64,000 nucleotides of DNA. It comes from Elmis aenea. Its lineage: Eukaryota > Arthropoda > Insecta > Coleoptera > Elmidae. The DNA is taken from positions 58,969,415 through 59,033,414 of the forward strand of contig OX393578.1 of assembly GCA_947652605.1 (NCBI GenBank), written 5' to 3'. Each line of letters begins with the position of its first letter. The stretch's first letter is position 1. Shown one piece after another: positions 41,020 to 49,880 of the stretch. A program made the translations under genes and the position numbers. The notes under the pieces were generated by a model. That model had not been told where the DNA came from and did not search any database. It was given only the letters and a program-made list of their open reading frames with translations.

Positions 41020-41804
41020 CTATCTCTGATAATAACCGAGATACCCTTTCTGTATGGGCATTGAAAATAGGTTAACCTGTACTTAATCATTTCAGGTAGC
41101 CTGCTGCTTTTCCAATAATTTTCATCTTCGGATATTTCTTGTTTATATTCTTGTTCGATTGTTTCGTATTCCTCCTGCTATTTCTCTTCTTCCTCAACAT
41201 TCATTGTGTTATCACTTTGCAATAACTCCTTAAAATAATTTCCGTCTTTGGATTTTTTTTTTCTGTTGTCAGTATTTCTCCCTGTTTATCCATTATTTGC
41301 TTTAATGTATGTTTTTTAATACCTTGCAGAAAAGTTTTTGATTGCTCGCATAATGTTCTTTCATTCCTTTTCCAAAGTCCGCCCAAGTCTTTGCTTTGCT
41401 TCTAGCACAATCCGCTTAGCTTTTTCTCTTTGTTGTTTATATTTTTCGTAATCTGTTGGTTTGCGTGTTGTCAGGTATTTTTTCCATAGTCTCTTCCTTT
41501 TCCTTTTGACTTCTTCGGTCCACCAGGAAGTTTGTTTCCTATTCTTACTATTACCCTGTTTCATTGTCTCACATGCCCTTTTGACAGACTTGAAAATAGG
41601 CATTTTGTAATCTGTCCATAAATGCTCCAAATCCTTTCCTTGTTTGTCCCTTTTGCGCCTTTGCTTCTCTGTTCTTATATAATCTTGAAAGTTTTGTTGC
41701 GTCTCTATCTCTTTTAGCTTATATGCTTTTATTTTTGTTATATTCTTTATTTCATCTTGTTCTTTTATTTCTGTGTCATTTTGCCTTATTTGAATTGCTG
41801 CCAT
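41020..41804 (-). pseudogene. RTE-like LINE ORF2 fragment (linker between endonuclease and RT)
   Basis: Two frames on the minus strand join across a frameshift near 41370. The upstream one (41804-41361) includes TSWWTEEVKRKRKRLWKKYL and DYEKYKQQREKAKRIVLEAK; the downstream one (41386-41201) includes LKQIMDKQGEILTTEK. This order of a Trp-Trp basic segment, a Lys-rich helix and a DKxGxILT turn is the usual endonuclease-RT linker of RTE-type LINEs. Neither endonuclease nor RT catalytic motifs are present, and stops occur downstream. It is a dead fragment. Family assignment rests on pattern recognition; the part below 41200 is uncertain. Confidence 0.7.
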
Positions 41805-42778
41805 ACATTAATTACATATTTAACCACTTTGATGTTCAATAAAAAAAAATTTGATCGGTTTCTGAACGAAATATTACTTGTTATGCATTGCATATTATTG
41901 ATTAACATTTATATCAATACTTAGGTCCATCGTAAAATGTTTGATGTTTTGACAAAAATCAATCAGTTAAAAAATTTTGGAAAATTTCGTAGTGCCAGAA
42001 ATCTTTTTTAAAATCCGTTTTTAAACAGGGTAATAATCTTTATGCATGACCTAAGCGTTTTTATAAACATTTTGGACTCAAAATAATTTGAAACCGTGTA
42101 TGTGGCCAGGGAGTAAGGTTGATTTTGCTGGCATCCGGTATAATAGTTTCCAGTGAATTTATAGTAAATTTTAAGCAGTATCTGGTACTGGACAAAAATA
42201 TGAATTGGGTAATCATTCCTTGGCCATTTCCAGCGAAATGAATGCAGTTTCGGTGATACATGTTCCTGTATCTGAGGCCATTATGTACGTAAACCATATG
42301 CCGTGTGAGCTGTGGTCTTACCATGCATCATTTAGCACGTGTTGCATAAAATCATACTGCATAAAATCGCATTTATGTTCCTGGGACCATACAGCAATAA
42401 ATTAAAATTTGCTGACACTACCTGCAGATACTGGAACGTATGACCGGTCATGGGGCCCTGCCAGTTCATAGCGAAGTATTCTACCGTGAACTTCCCACTT
42501 TGTTGATGGATTTATAGAGGATAATTCGTTTACACGCGTGCTAAAGTTTCGCTATCACGGTTAGGAATGAATCCGTTGACACGATACAGCCATAATTCCG
42601 AATGAGTTACGATTTGCCTTGCGAAAAATCTCTGTTAATTTTGTGTCTAGCTTTATTGTATGTTTGTACATTTACTACAGTCATACAGGTTGATTTCAGA
42701 GCGAGGATGACCATTGTATTCTTGTTTGGTCTTAGAACTAGGACATAGTCTTAATACCTACATTAATTTTAGAAGCAT
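41805..42778. other. Gene-free stretch, nothing recognised
   Basis: AT-rich sequence with no supported coding region on either strand. Short open frames around 42061-42405 overlap on both strands, lack homology to anything I recognise and are probably chance. Confidence 0.5.
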
Positions 42779-42838
42779 ATTACGTGCATAATTGCTTTAC
42801 AACTCGTGTTATGTAGCTTACTTTTTCTACGATCACAG
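42779..42838. repeat. Short dispersed repeat, inverted relative to 52761-52830
   Basis: The segment from about TTACGTGCATAATTGC to TTTCTACGATCACA matches the reverse complement of 52761-52815 with few changes (GTGATCGTAGAAAAAGTAAG there). It abuts the start of a LINE fragment. Confidence 0.7.
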
Positions 42839-43485
42839 AATACCTACGATTTTTACGACTAAAACTATTATCGTTGCAACAGAGAACCAAATACATAACA
42901 TTACTGATGGGCTTAGGTTGAAACAGGTAGAAAGCTTTAAATATTTAAGAGAGAAAAATGGAAAAATGGACAAGGAAATAAGCGAAGGGACAGGAAATCT
43001 GAGAAGAATATTTAACAGTTTAAGAACAACATTTTTTGGAAATAGAGAAGTCCCAAAACGAACAAAAGTGGATGTGGTCAAAAAGATAGTAACTCCGGCA
43101 CTTTTATACGGAAGTCAAACGTGGACACTCGCAAACAAAAATAGTAGCCGAGTAAATGCAGCAGAAATGGGGTTTCTAAAAAAATCCAAGGAAAAACAAA
43201 ACGATAGAATCAGAAGTGAAACATTTGGAGAACAATTAAAGATAAAATCAATTAAAACAAAAGTACAAGAATGAATGAAGAAAGGCTAACCAAGAAAAGT
43301 GTATGAAGCAAGTTCACATGGAAAAACAAAAGAGGTAGACCGAGAAAACCTGGCAAGGCAAAGTTAAAAAAGCAGCAGCGGATAGAAACATCAAATGGAA
43401 AGACATAAAAAAGCTAGCACAAGACAGAAAAACATGAAAAAAAGTCAGCACAACACAATTCAACAGTCCTACACCTAACAGTATA
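42839..43485 (+). pseudogene. RTE-like LINE, 3' end of ORF2 (degenerate)
   Basis: The open part (to 43274) reads LKQVESFKYL, then EVPKRTKVDVVKKIVTPALLYGSQTWTLANK, quoted here as separate pieces EVPKRTKVDVVKKIV and TPALLYGSQTWTL, and an AEMGFLKK segment. These are typical of the post-catalytic region of RTE-type reverse transcriptases. After a stop, shifted frames still read GRPRK and IKWKDIKKLAQDRK, the usual C-terminal tail. The catalytic RT core is absent, so the element is 5'-truncated and broken. A piggyBac element begins at the TTAA at 43486; the AATAATAATAAATA run after it (44507 onward) may be the LINE's displaced 3' tail. Confidence 0.78.
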
Positions 43486-43489
43486 TTAA

Positions 43490-43503
43490 CCTTCTTCCCC
43501 ACG
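43490..43503 (+). repeat. piggyBac left terminal inverted repeat
   Basis: CCTTCTTCCCCACG directly follows the TTAA and matches the reverse complement of 44485-44498 with two differences. Confidence 0.85.
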
Positions 43504-43526
43504 GTTAGATTTATGTACGTTGCTCT

Positions 43527-43547
43527 ATGACGAGGTACCCGGGTACC
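43527..43547 (+). repeat. piggyBac left subterminal repeat with GGTACCCGGGTACC palindrome
   Basis: ATGACGAGGTACCCGGGTAC(C) contains a perfect 14-bp palindrome at 43534-43547. Inverted relatives lie at 44280-44298 and 44468-44487. Subterminal repeats of this kind are transposase contact sites in studied piggyBac elements; that role is inferred here. Confidence 0.75.
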
Positions 43548-43609
43548 TATGACTAAGAAACTGCGAATCTGTCATGGAACCTTTCGGTTGTTGGTACATT
43601 AAAAATTAA

Positions 43610-44136
43610 CAAACCATAAATATACCCTCCCAGATGTTAGCAAATAAGTCACGAAAAGAAAATTCTTCAATATTTGCATTTGGAGAAGACAATATAACCA
43701 TAGTTTCATATGTCCCGAAGCGCAACAAAGCAGTAATTTTACTGTCTACTTTACATTATGATAGTGCCGTTAGTGGTTCTAAAAGCAAGCCCGAAATAAT
43801 TTACTATTATAATGCTGGAAAAGGAGGTGTCGATAATATGGATAAAATGGTGTCATACTACTCCGTAAAACGAAAAACTAATAGATTGCCCGTAGCCATG
43901 TTTGCCAATATTATCGACGTTGCAGCTTTAGCTTCCTTTATTATATACATAGAAAACAATCCACAGGACGCTAATAAAAATTATAGGTAAAGGAAATTTT
44001 TGCAAGATCTTGCAAGACAACTGGCAATGCCAGCAAAACTACAAAGAAAAACAAGAAAACCTTGTACCGTTTGTAACAAACCGATATGTGTAGAACATAC
44101 CTACCAAAACAATTATAAAATGTATTCCTTGCAGTG
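43610..44136 (+). pseudogene. piggyBac transposase, C-terminal remnant
   Basis: The open part (Met at 43634 to a TAA at 43988) reads a piggyBac-type DDE core end: IVSYVPKRNKAVILLSTLH, then KGGVDNMDKM, which holds the third catalytic-type Asp, then YYSVKRKTNRLPVAMFANII and DVAALASFIIY. The frame continues beyond the TAA without a shift: RKFLQDLARQLAMPAK, then a Cys-rich end with CTVCNKPICVEH, to a TGA at 44134-44136. That end matches the zinc-binding tail of piggyBac transposases. The N-terminus and the first two catalytic Asp regions are absent, and the frame is closed upstream by a TAA at 43607. Dead remnant, confidently identified. Confidence 0.9.
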
Positions 44137-44279
44137 ATTTGTAATATCGTCATACAATGTTCCTTTAAAAGACTTTTTAAATTTTATAAATAAAACTTGC
44201 TTTGCAATACCAGTGTTTTAGCATACTACCAATAAATCTTCTGTGTTTCTTATTCAAAAGGAACTAATTATGCATGTGA

Positions 44280-44298
44280 TACCCGGGTACCTCGTCAT
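44280..44298 (-). repeat. piggyBac internal inverted motif
   Basis: TACCCGGGTACCTCGTCAT is the reverse complement of the left subterminal motif at 43527-43547 and lies about 200 bp inside the right end. Confidence 0.7.
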
Positions 44299-44467
44299 AG
44301 AAATTAGCAATAATTAATTTTAATATTTTTTTTCTACAAATTTATTTAAAACTTTTAATGTTTAATTGCGATAATATGTTTATCTTAACTAGTTTGAAGA
44401 TGTTACAAACGCTCAGAATTATATCAAAAGCCGGATACTGAATATTTTACGAATGAATATGAAAAAA

Positions 44468-44498
44468 GTACCCAGGTACCACGTCATGGAGAAGAAGG
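44468..44498 (-). repeat. piggyBac right subterminal motif and terminal inverted repeat
   Basis: The subterminal motif occupies 44468-44487 and the 14-bp terminal repeat 44485-44498, overlapping by three bases; TTAA follows at 44499. Confidence 0.8.
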
Positions 44499-44502
44499 TT
44501 AA

Positions 44503-44749
44503 ATAAAATAATAATAAATACAAAGCTTAATGCGGTTTCCATTTTACTTTTTTACCTGGGATTCCATTGCATTTAGGTTAAAAAAAAACAATACAAATTA
44601 AATTGCGTCTTTTAAAATATGAGTCATTATCTACTTACAAGTGTTGTAAATGGTTTGTTAGCAGTAGATATATTTTAACAATGCCTCAGTGATACCAAAA
44701 GTGATAGTCGTTTATAATAAGTGTCATTAAAGTAGTTAATGTAGAAAAT
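44503..44749. other. Region between piggyBac and the cysteine-rich gene
   Basis: It starts with ATAAAATAATAATAAATAC, possibly the tail of the interrupted LINE, followed by AT-rich sequence that should hold the upstream control region of the next gene. No further feature is recognised. Confidence 0.5.
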
Positions 44750-44757
44750 TATATAAG
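44750..44757 (+). promoter_or_regulatory. TATA box of the cysteine-rich secreted-protein gene
   Basis: TATATAAG lies 62 bp before the start ATG. An initiator-like TTCATTA follows at 44780-44786, about 31 bp downstream, the usual insect spacing. Confidence 0.65.
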
Positions 44758-44811
44758 TAGGTTGTTTTTACCCAACAAATTCATTAAAACTTTTAAACAT
44801 ATGTGCATACA

Positions 44812-45368
44812 ATGTGTCGAGTATTAATTTTTGCTGCCCTTTTGGCATTTATCTACCAAAATTGTATTGTAATGGCTCTGTTTAATTTACAATTTGATTG
44901 TCCCAATCAAGCTCCGGAACTAACTTCTAAATGCATTAAAACGTGCCCAGGTTGTTTTCTTAATTTGTTCAAGTGCTGCAACAACACCTGTGGAGGAACC
45001 TATTGTTACAATCCAACGGTAAATACAAGAGATTTTGTTGTTTAGTTATTACTTTAATACTGTTTTAGTTTGGAAGCTATCAATTGCAAATTAATGTAAC
45101 ACAAGTGGCGCCAGTGACGCCTGCACCGATGGCTTCTAATACAAACGGAGGTGGTGATGAATGGCCAGAAATGCAAAATGAAGATTTAGATCTTCAACCA
45201 AAAGAAGCAGCACACCAACCTATGCTATTGTCAAAGACTATAATGGAAAATAGAGACTTGGACCTTCAACTAAACGAAGCAGCACACCAACCTATGCTAT
45301 TGCCAAAAGATATAATGGAAAATAGAGACTTGGACCTTCAACCAAAAGAAGCAGCACACACACATTAA
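44812..45368 (+). CDS. Small secreted cysteine-rich (WAP-like) protein, two exons
   Basis: Exon 1 (44812-45018) and exon 2 (45069-45368) join in phase 0 to 168 codons plus stop. Residues 1-21 are a hydrophobic signal peptide. Residues 30-65 hold eight cysteines (30, 41, 45, 48, 55, 56, 60, 65), starting with CP and including a CC pair and a final CGGTYCYNP. This resembles a whey-acidic-protein four-disulfide core, although the third-to-fourth Cys gap is short (two residues). Exon 2 encodes a Pro/Thr linker and an acidic 24-residue repeat present 2.6 times (DLDLQPKEAAHQPMLL type). ATG 44812 is chosen because the ATG at 44801 is in another frame with a rapid stop. WAP proteins are often protease inhibitors or antimicrobials; no specific role can be claimed. 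The stop falls inside the third repeat. Confidence 0.75.
45019..45068 (+). other. 50-bp intron of the cysteine-rich gene
   Basis: The donor is ACG|GTAAAT at 45018/45019 and the acceptor is TACTGTTTTAG|TTT at 45068/45069, with a T-rich stretch before it. Length 50 bp is typical for insects. Splicing keeps the frame and links the signal/cysteine exon to the repeat exon; unspliced reading stops 8 codons after residue 69. Confidence 0.78.
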
Positions 45369-45404
45369 CCACCTATGTCTTCGCCATGAAGAAAAAACAT
45401 GGTA
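45180..45404 (+). repeat. 72-bp coding tandem repeat, about 3 copies
   Basis: Units begin near 45180, 45252 and 45324, each encoding 24 residues starting DLDLQ. The third unit is disrupted by an ACACACACATTA slippage that creates the stop at 45366. Degraded repeat sequence (CCACCTATGTC and ACATGG) continues to about 45404, so the frame probably once ran further. Confidence 0.8.
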
Positions 45405-45434
45405 AAAGTAGTAATTAAAAACCCTGTATAATTT

Positions 45435-45440
45435 AATAAA
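45435..45440 (+). promoter_or_regulatory. Polyadenylation signal AATAAA
   Basis: AATAAA lies 67 bp after the stop codon of the cysteine-rich gene, in the expected position, and is followed by T-rich sequence. Confidence 0.65.
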
Positions 45441-45679
45441 GGTAAATTTTTCTCTTTGGCTATTCTTTCTTTCGTTGTTTTTATTTGTTGGTCTGCAATT
45501 TTAAATTCTAAAGTAGGTATATAATGTCTATATTACGTTTAATACTAGGAATTTCATTAAATACCAGTTTTCGAACAGAAAATTTAATCGCACTTAATAC
45601 AAGTTAAAAAAAAAATGTAAAAAAAAGTTTAAATAGAAATAGTTTTGTTTTATGAAGGATCTCCCGCAGACAACTTGAT
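45441..45679. other. AT-rich intergenic stretch
   Basis: No gene or repeat recognised. Confidence 0.5.
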
Positions 45680-45842
45680 ACCAGGGCCCTGTTTCTCGAA
45701 ACTTACAAGCCTTGCAATACAAGCCCGTAGCTTAACTACACGTGTAGTTTCCATGGAAACTAATGGAAAACTATACGTGTAGCTAACTAAGCTACGGACT
45801 TGTATTACAAGGCTTGTAAGTTTCGAGAAACAGGACCCTGGT
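45680..45842. mobile_element. 163-bp near-perfect hairpin (foldback or MITE-like) element
   Basis: The left arm starts ACCAGGGCCCTGTTTCTCG and the right arm is its reverse complement with few mismatches and one short insertion. Arms are about 75 bp around a small loop (near CCATGGAAACTAATGGAA). No clear target duplication is visible. It could be a MITE or a fossil foldback; a transcript would form a long hairpin. Confidence 0.85.
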
Positions 45843-46179
45843 CTAGCATTTCCACGAGATTTGTTGCGAAAAAAAAAATTGAGTGATTTTTATTTACCTA
45901 AACTCGGTTATATTACAAAAATTGTGTGATTTCAAATGTCTCATCAATTTTCTGTTGCTCGTCTAACAATTTTTATTTGCTAGGCTATCACGTAAAATAA
46001 TTAAAATTCATGTCCTGAACAAACATGCTACAAGAGATTGTATCAATAAAAAATGTGATAAGGTGGACGTTCTTTATTAAGTAAAAATAAATTTGACATT
46101 TTATTTTATATTTTGGTCTATACAACAATTTTAAACAATATCTTCAACGACTTATTTTGTAATTATATAATATTCAAAA
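45843..46179. other. AT-rich stretch, nothing recognised
   Basis: No supported gene or structured repeat. Confidence 0.5.
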
Positions 46180-46990
46180 AATGTAAGCAAAACACAAAGA
46201 AATCCAACTGGGGTTGGAATAAACTAAAACCAATATCCTTAACAGAATTAGCCTTTGCAGATTATGTGGTGCTGTTAACTAAAAGCGAAAAGGACTTGCA
46301 ACTCAATCTAGAGGTATGGGCAGATACATTAAATAGGTATAAAATGAATATTAATATAACAAAGAAAAAGGCTATACTTATAGCGAAAAATTATGAACGT
46401 TACAATTATGCTAGACCAAAAAAAAGAGCAGGTAGCGTATTTTGAATATTTAGGAACAATAATTGCAGATAATGATAAATTGAAGAAAAATAATAACAGA
46501 ATAGCGGCAGCGACGAAATTTTACTACGCCACTAATAAATGTTTGATAAGCAAGGAGATATCAAAAGAAACGAAGACGCGAGTTTTTAATGCAGTGTACG
46601 TACCCATTCTCACGTACAGTTCAGAAACTTGGACACTAACTCAAAAACAAAGAATACAGGCACAGGAAATGAGATTTCTGAGAAGAATAGACTGATCGAT
46701 AAAATCAGTAACGAAAATATTCTAAATAACCTAGGAGTAACAGATATTAAAAAAAAGATGGAGACGAATCAATCAAGATGGCTTGGACATCTACTACGCA
46801 TACCAGAAAGTAGATACGCGAAAATACGATAGAAAAAGAAGATGGAGGGAAAAAGAAATAGAGAAAGACCCAGAATAAAATGGAAAAAAGAAGTGAGGAA
46901 GAGACTAGAAAAAAAATGAGTGAGCTGGAGAGATGTGCCACAATTAGCTACCGATAGGCAGGAATGGAGAAACATAACACAGAAATAGAA
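46180..46990 (+). pseudogene. RTE-like LINE, RT core end and C-terminus (frameshifted)
   Basis: Three overlapping frames make one broken ORF2 end. Frame one (to 46445) reads LTELAFADYVVLLTKSEKDL, in which the second catalytic Asp of the FADD motif is Tyr. Frame two (46393-46695) reads FEYLGTIIADN and VYVPILTYSSETWTLTQK. Frame three (46629-46832) reads NILNNLGVTDIKKKME and SRWLGHLLRIPESR. Further on, RERPRIKWKKEV and WRDVPQLATDRQEW appear before a last stop near 46990. Two frameshifts and the Asp to Tyr change show it is dead. It is 5'-truncated. Confidence 0.82.
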
Positions 46991-48577
46991 AAGCATACCT
47001 CGACATCGAAAGGTACAAAGGAACCGATTGGGGAAAAAACAATATTCAAATAAATGTATTCAAATCAGTCATACAGGGTTAAAAAATAGTTTTGTAGTCA
47101 TAATTCTGGTACTTCTAATAAATACCTTAGAACTGTGTTTTACTGAAAACAAAGAACAGGGGCTTAGTTTTTTAACATAAAAAATAATAAACTTTAGCTC
47201 ATCCTCTAAATATATTTTTTATCTACTTTCTTTTAGTCGACTTTTTGCTATCAGTGAGTGCCATCATCAACAGTAATTGCTCATGAACAATTTGTTCCAC
47301 ATTAATTGTTAGTTGAACGTAAAAAATAAAAAACAACTAACAGCAAGAGAAAGTGGTTCCGAATTAAATTCAAAACTACGCCATAACTAATACAGTAGAC
47401 GCCCGGAAGTACCTCAAAAACCTTTTTTAACAGCAGCCTTCTTTGCGGTTATTGATCAAACGATAAAACACCTAAAAAAGCAATTTCGTAGCTCTTATTT
47501 TTAAAACACCTTTAAGCAAGTATTTACTTTTAAGACCTCTCCAAGGCAATATTTCAAAATTTGTTGCGTTTTAGCACTTTACAGCGAGATCTTTACCGTT
47601 TTACTAAACAACTTGTACATGTAAATTATACAACTTTGCATAATCGTATGGACCGGTAAATTTTCTCCGATGTTAATAAAACTGTCTTCACTTTTATTAA
47701 ACAAAAAATAACGTTCATCATTAAAGAACTTTACAGCTTGATTAATTTTTAGCTAAAGTGAAACTTTTTTTTTGTAAATCATTGCTGTGTTACAGATAAA
47801 TTTTCAGGCTGAAGCTTATGTATTTAAAAAGCTTAAAGCAAGATATTGGATGTAAATTTGCAATGAAGTTTGCAATGAAAGAAAACTAAATTTACGGGTG
47901 AAACTTTAACATTGTTTGCTGTGGTAGTTTAAAAATTCATTTTCTTTACCTTGCAGTGTTAAAATTGCTTTGGCTACACTCTACATAGTGTTACACAGAA
48001 GGTAATATTTTTTAAAGGCAGTAATTATTAGAGATATGCATGTAAATAGTTGAATCATTAAATGCAAACAAATAAAACCAGTATTAAGTGGTCAAAGGTT
48101 TTAATGCATTTTGGATCAGCTTATATTTAATTTATTTTAAATCCATTTATGCAGACCTTATTTACTTTAGCCGATGCATTTGTGTCAATTGAGTTATTTG
48201 CAATGTACGTAATATTTGCAATTTAAATTAATGCCTTTTAAAATATTGCAGCCTTTTTGTTATTTACCAAAACATGATCACTTTTGTACTCAAATATCAG
48301 TAGTTTTAAGCGGATTATTTTACTGAAACTACCGTTTATTGTGTAATATTTTCAACACGGCTTTATAGATGATAAAAATTATTAAACAAAGTAGATTTTG
48401 TTGTTAAAAATATTAAAACAGATTGAATTTTACGCAAACCAAAAGAAAAATTGGATAAGTGGAAAATATTTATTTCCAGTAAGGTAGGCAGTGATTTACG
48501 AAAACAAAATTGCAATGAAAAAGAACGATTAAAGAAAGAGCCTTAATTAGATTTAAAAGGAATAATAATGTAACAAG
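46991..48577. other. Long gene-free AT-rich stretch
   Basis: About 1.6 kb with no convincing coding region, RNA gene or structured repeat seen by eye. Confidence 0.5.
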
Positions 48578-49518
48578 CTAAATACGATCTGTGTAGTTTA
48601 GACCAAAAATATTTCTTATACATCGCTTTTGTATAATAAAGAGGCGTTCAGAGTCACTAGCGTTACCCCAAAAAATTACAGCATAGCGTAACCTAGATTC
48701 AACATATGTATGATATACATTTATGGCCGCGTTTGTATTGACTAATTTTTTTAGGTTTTTTAGTGCGAAAGGATACCGTGGCAGGCTTTGTGACAGGCGT
48801 TCGATGTGGTATGACCAGTCCAGTCTAGAGTCAATATCTAAACCAAGAAATGACATTTTATTAACAAGTTTTAAGTCGGAAGTTAATTTACTTAAGTTTT
48901 ATTGCCGTTTAAGGTTAAATTGTTTAAGGTGAACCAATGTTGGAGTTGGCCTAAGCAGTCAAAGAGTTTTAGTTCAGAATTTTTGAAATCTGAGTCACTA
49001 ATAGTAGCAGATGTGTCACTAGCAAATTGTATAGGGGAAGTTTTGGCAAAATCTGGAAGATCATTAGTGTACAGTATGTATAACAGGGGGCCTAAGATTG
49101 ATCCTTGCGGGACTCCTTATTTGCTTTTCTTTTTGTTAGATTTTAGAAATTTACCTGACGAGACTTTTCCGGTAACATATTGGTTTCTTTCCGAGAGATA
49201 TGATTTTATAAGGTTATGGGTGGTCCCTTGTATACCATAGTGTTCTAATTTTGTTAGCAATATCTCGTGGTCAAAACTATCGAAAGCTTTTGAGAGATCA
49301 ACACACATGACCATGGTGTGTTCGTCTTTATTGAGGGATTAAAGTACATTTCGAATTGCCATGTAAATAGCGCGAGTAGTTGTCTTGCCTTTTCTGAATC
49401 CATTTTGAGCGTTGTTTATTATGCCAAAGTGGTCTACTTAATTTTCAATTCTGTTGTAGATTATTTTTTAAAATATCTTACTAATGTTTGTGAGCATCGC
49501 CATGGGTCTATTGTTCCC
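48578..49518 (-). pseudogene. Jockey/CR1-type LINE reverse transcriptase remnant
   Basis: Reading the minus strand from 49518 gives NNRPMAMLTNISKIF, then [35 protein letters not shown] with the first catalytic Asp, [33 protein letters not shown], a degraded catalytic box FASDTSA in place of FADDT, MSFLGLDIDSRLDWSYHI, and a C-terminal RLRYAVIFWGNASDS segment ending near 48578. Stops interrupt the frame (TAA codons near 49340, 49435 and 49475, and one after SNKKKSK). No endonuclease part is left. The motif order fits the Jockey/CR1 side of LINEs and differs from the RTE-like pieces nearby. Confidence 0.85.
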
Positions 49519-49880
49519 TATGACACCGCCTCACCGTGCGGCCGAAGTAACTGCTTTTTTGGCACAAAAACAAGTGACCGTGTTGCAACATTCACCGGAC
49601 TCGCCGGATTTAGCACCGTGTGATTACTTTTTGTTTCCAGGGCTCAAAATATCTATGAAAAGAAAACGTTATGACGACATACCATACATCCAAAAGACCG
49701 CGACGAGCATCCTCAAGAGCATTCCACAAATGGATATAGCACAGTCGTTTGATGCATTATGCAAATCGTTGTATGGCTGCACAGAGAATATTTTTTGAAT
49801 AAAATTAAACATGTATCCCCAAAAATGCCTGTGTTTTGTTATTTTTAAAAACTCGGTTATTTTTGCGACAGACCTTGTAT
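49519..49880 (+). pseudogene. mariner transposase, 3' fragment
   Basis: From about 49519 the plus strand reads MTPPHRAAEVTAFLAQKQV, then LQHSPDSPDLAPCDYFLFP and a C-terminal helix region to the TGA at 49796. PPHRAA and SPDLAPCDYF are mariner signatures, and the Asp of CDYF is the third catalytic Asp of the D,D34D triad. Everything upstream is missing. Downstream, CGACAGACCTTGTATA near 49866-49881 looks like the mariner 3' terminal repeat and TA target. The apparent open frame from 49484 is a chance fusion: its first residues come from the antisense of the adjoining LINE. Confidence 0.88.

Larger units (their letters stand above)
43486..44502 (+). mobile_element. Internally deleted piggyBac-like element (1,017 bp including TTAA duplications)
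   Basis: TTAA tetranucleotides at 43486-43489 and 44499-44502 bracket 14-bp terminal inverted repeats CCTTCTTCYCCAYG (43490-43503 and 44498-44485). TTAA target duplication with short terminal repeats and asymmetric subterminal repeats is the piggyBac hallmark. A subterminal ATGACGNGGTACCYGGGTA motif lies 23 bp inside the left repeat (43527-43547) but directly next to the right one (44487-44468), with another inverted copy at 44298-44280. The interior carries only the C-terminal part of a transposase, so the copy is non-autonomous. Confidence 0.88.

Noticed and set aside
42061..42405. Overlapping open frames of 66-87 codons on both strands
   Set aside because: No recognisable domain, no promoter or splice context and the frames overlap each other; probably chance.
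46747..46996. Hydrophobic minus-strand open frames
   Set aside because: They are antisense to the Lys/Glu-rich C-terminal tail of the LINE remnant, which naturally yields Phe/Ser/Leu-rich frames.
49318..49623. 101-codon open frame
   Set aside because: It lies in the wrong frame across the LINE/mariner junction and matches neither protein.
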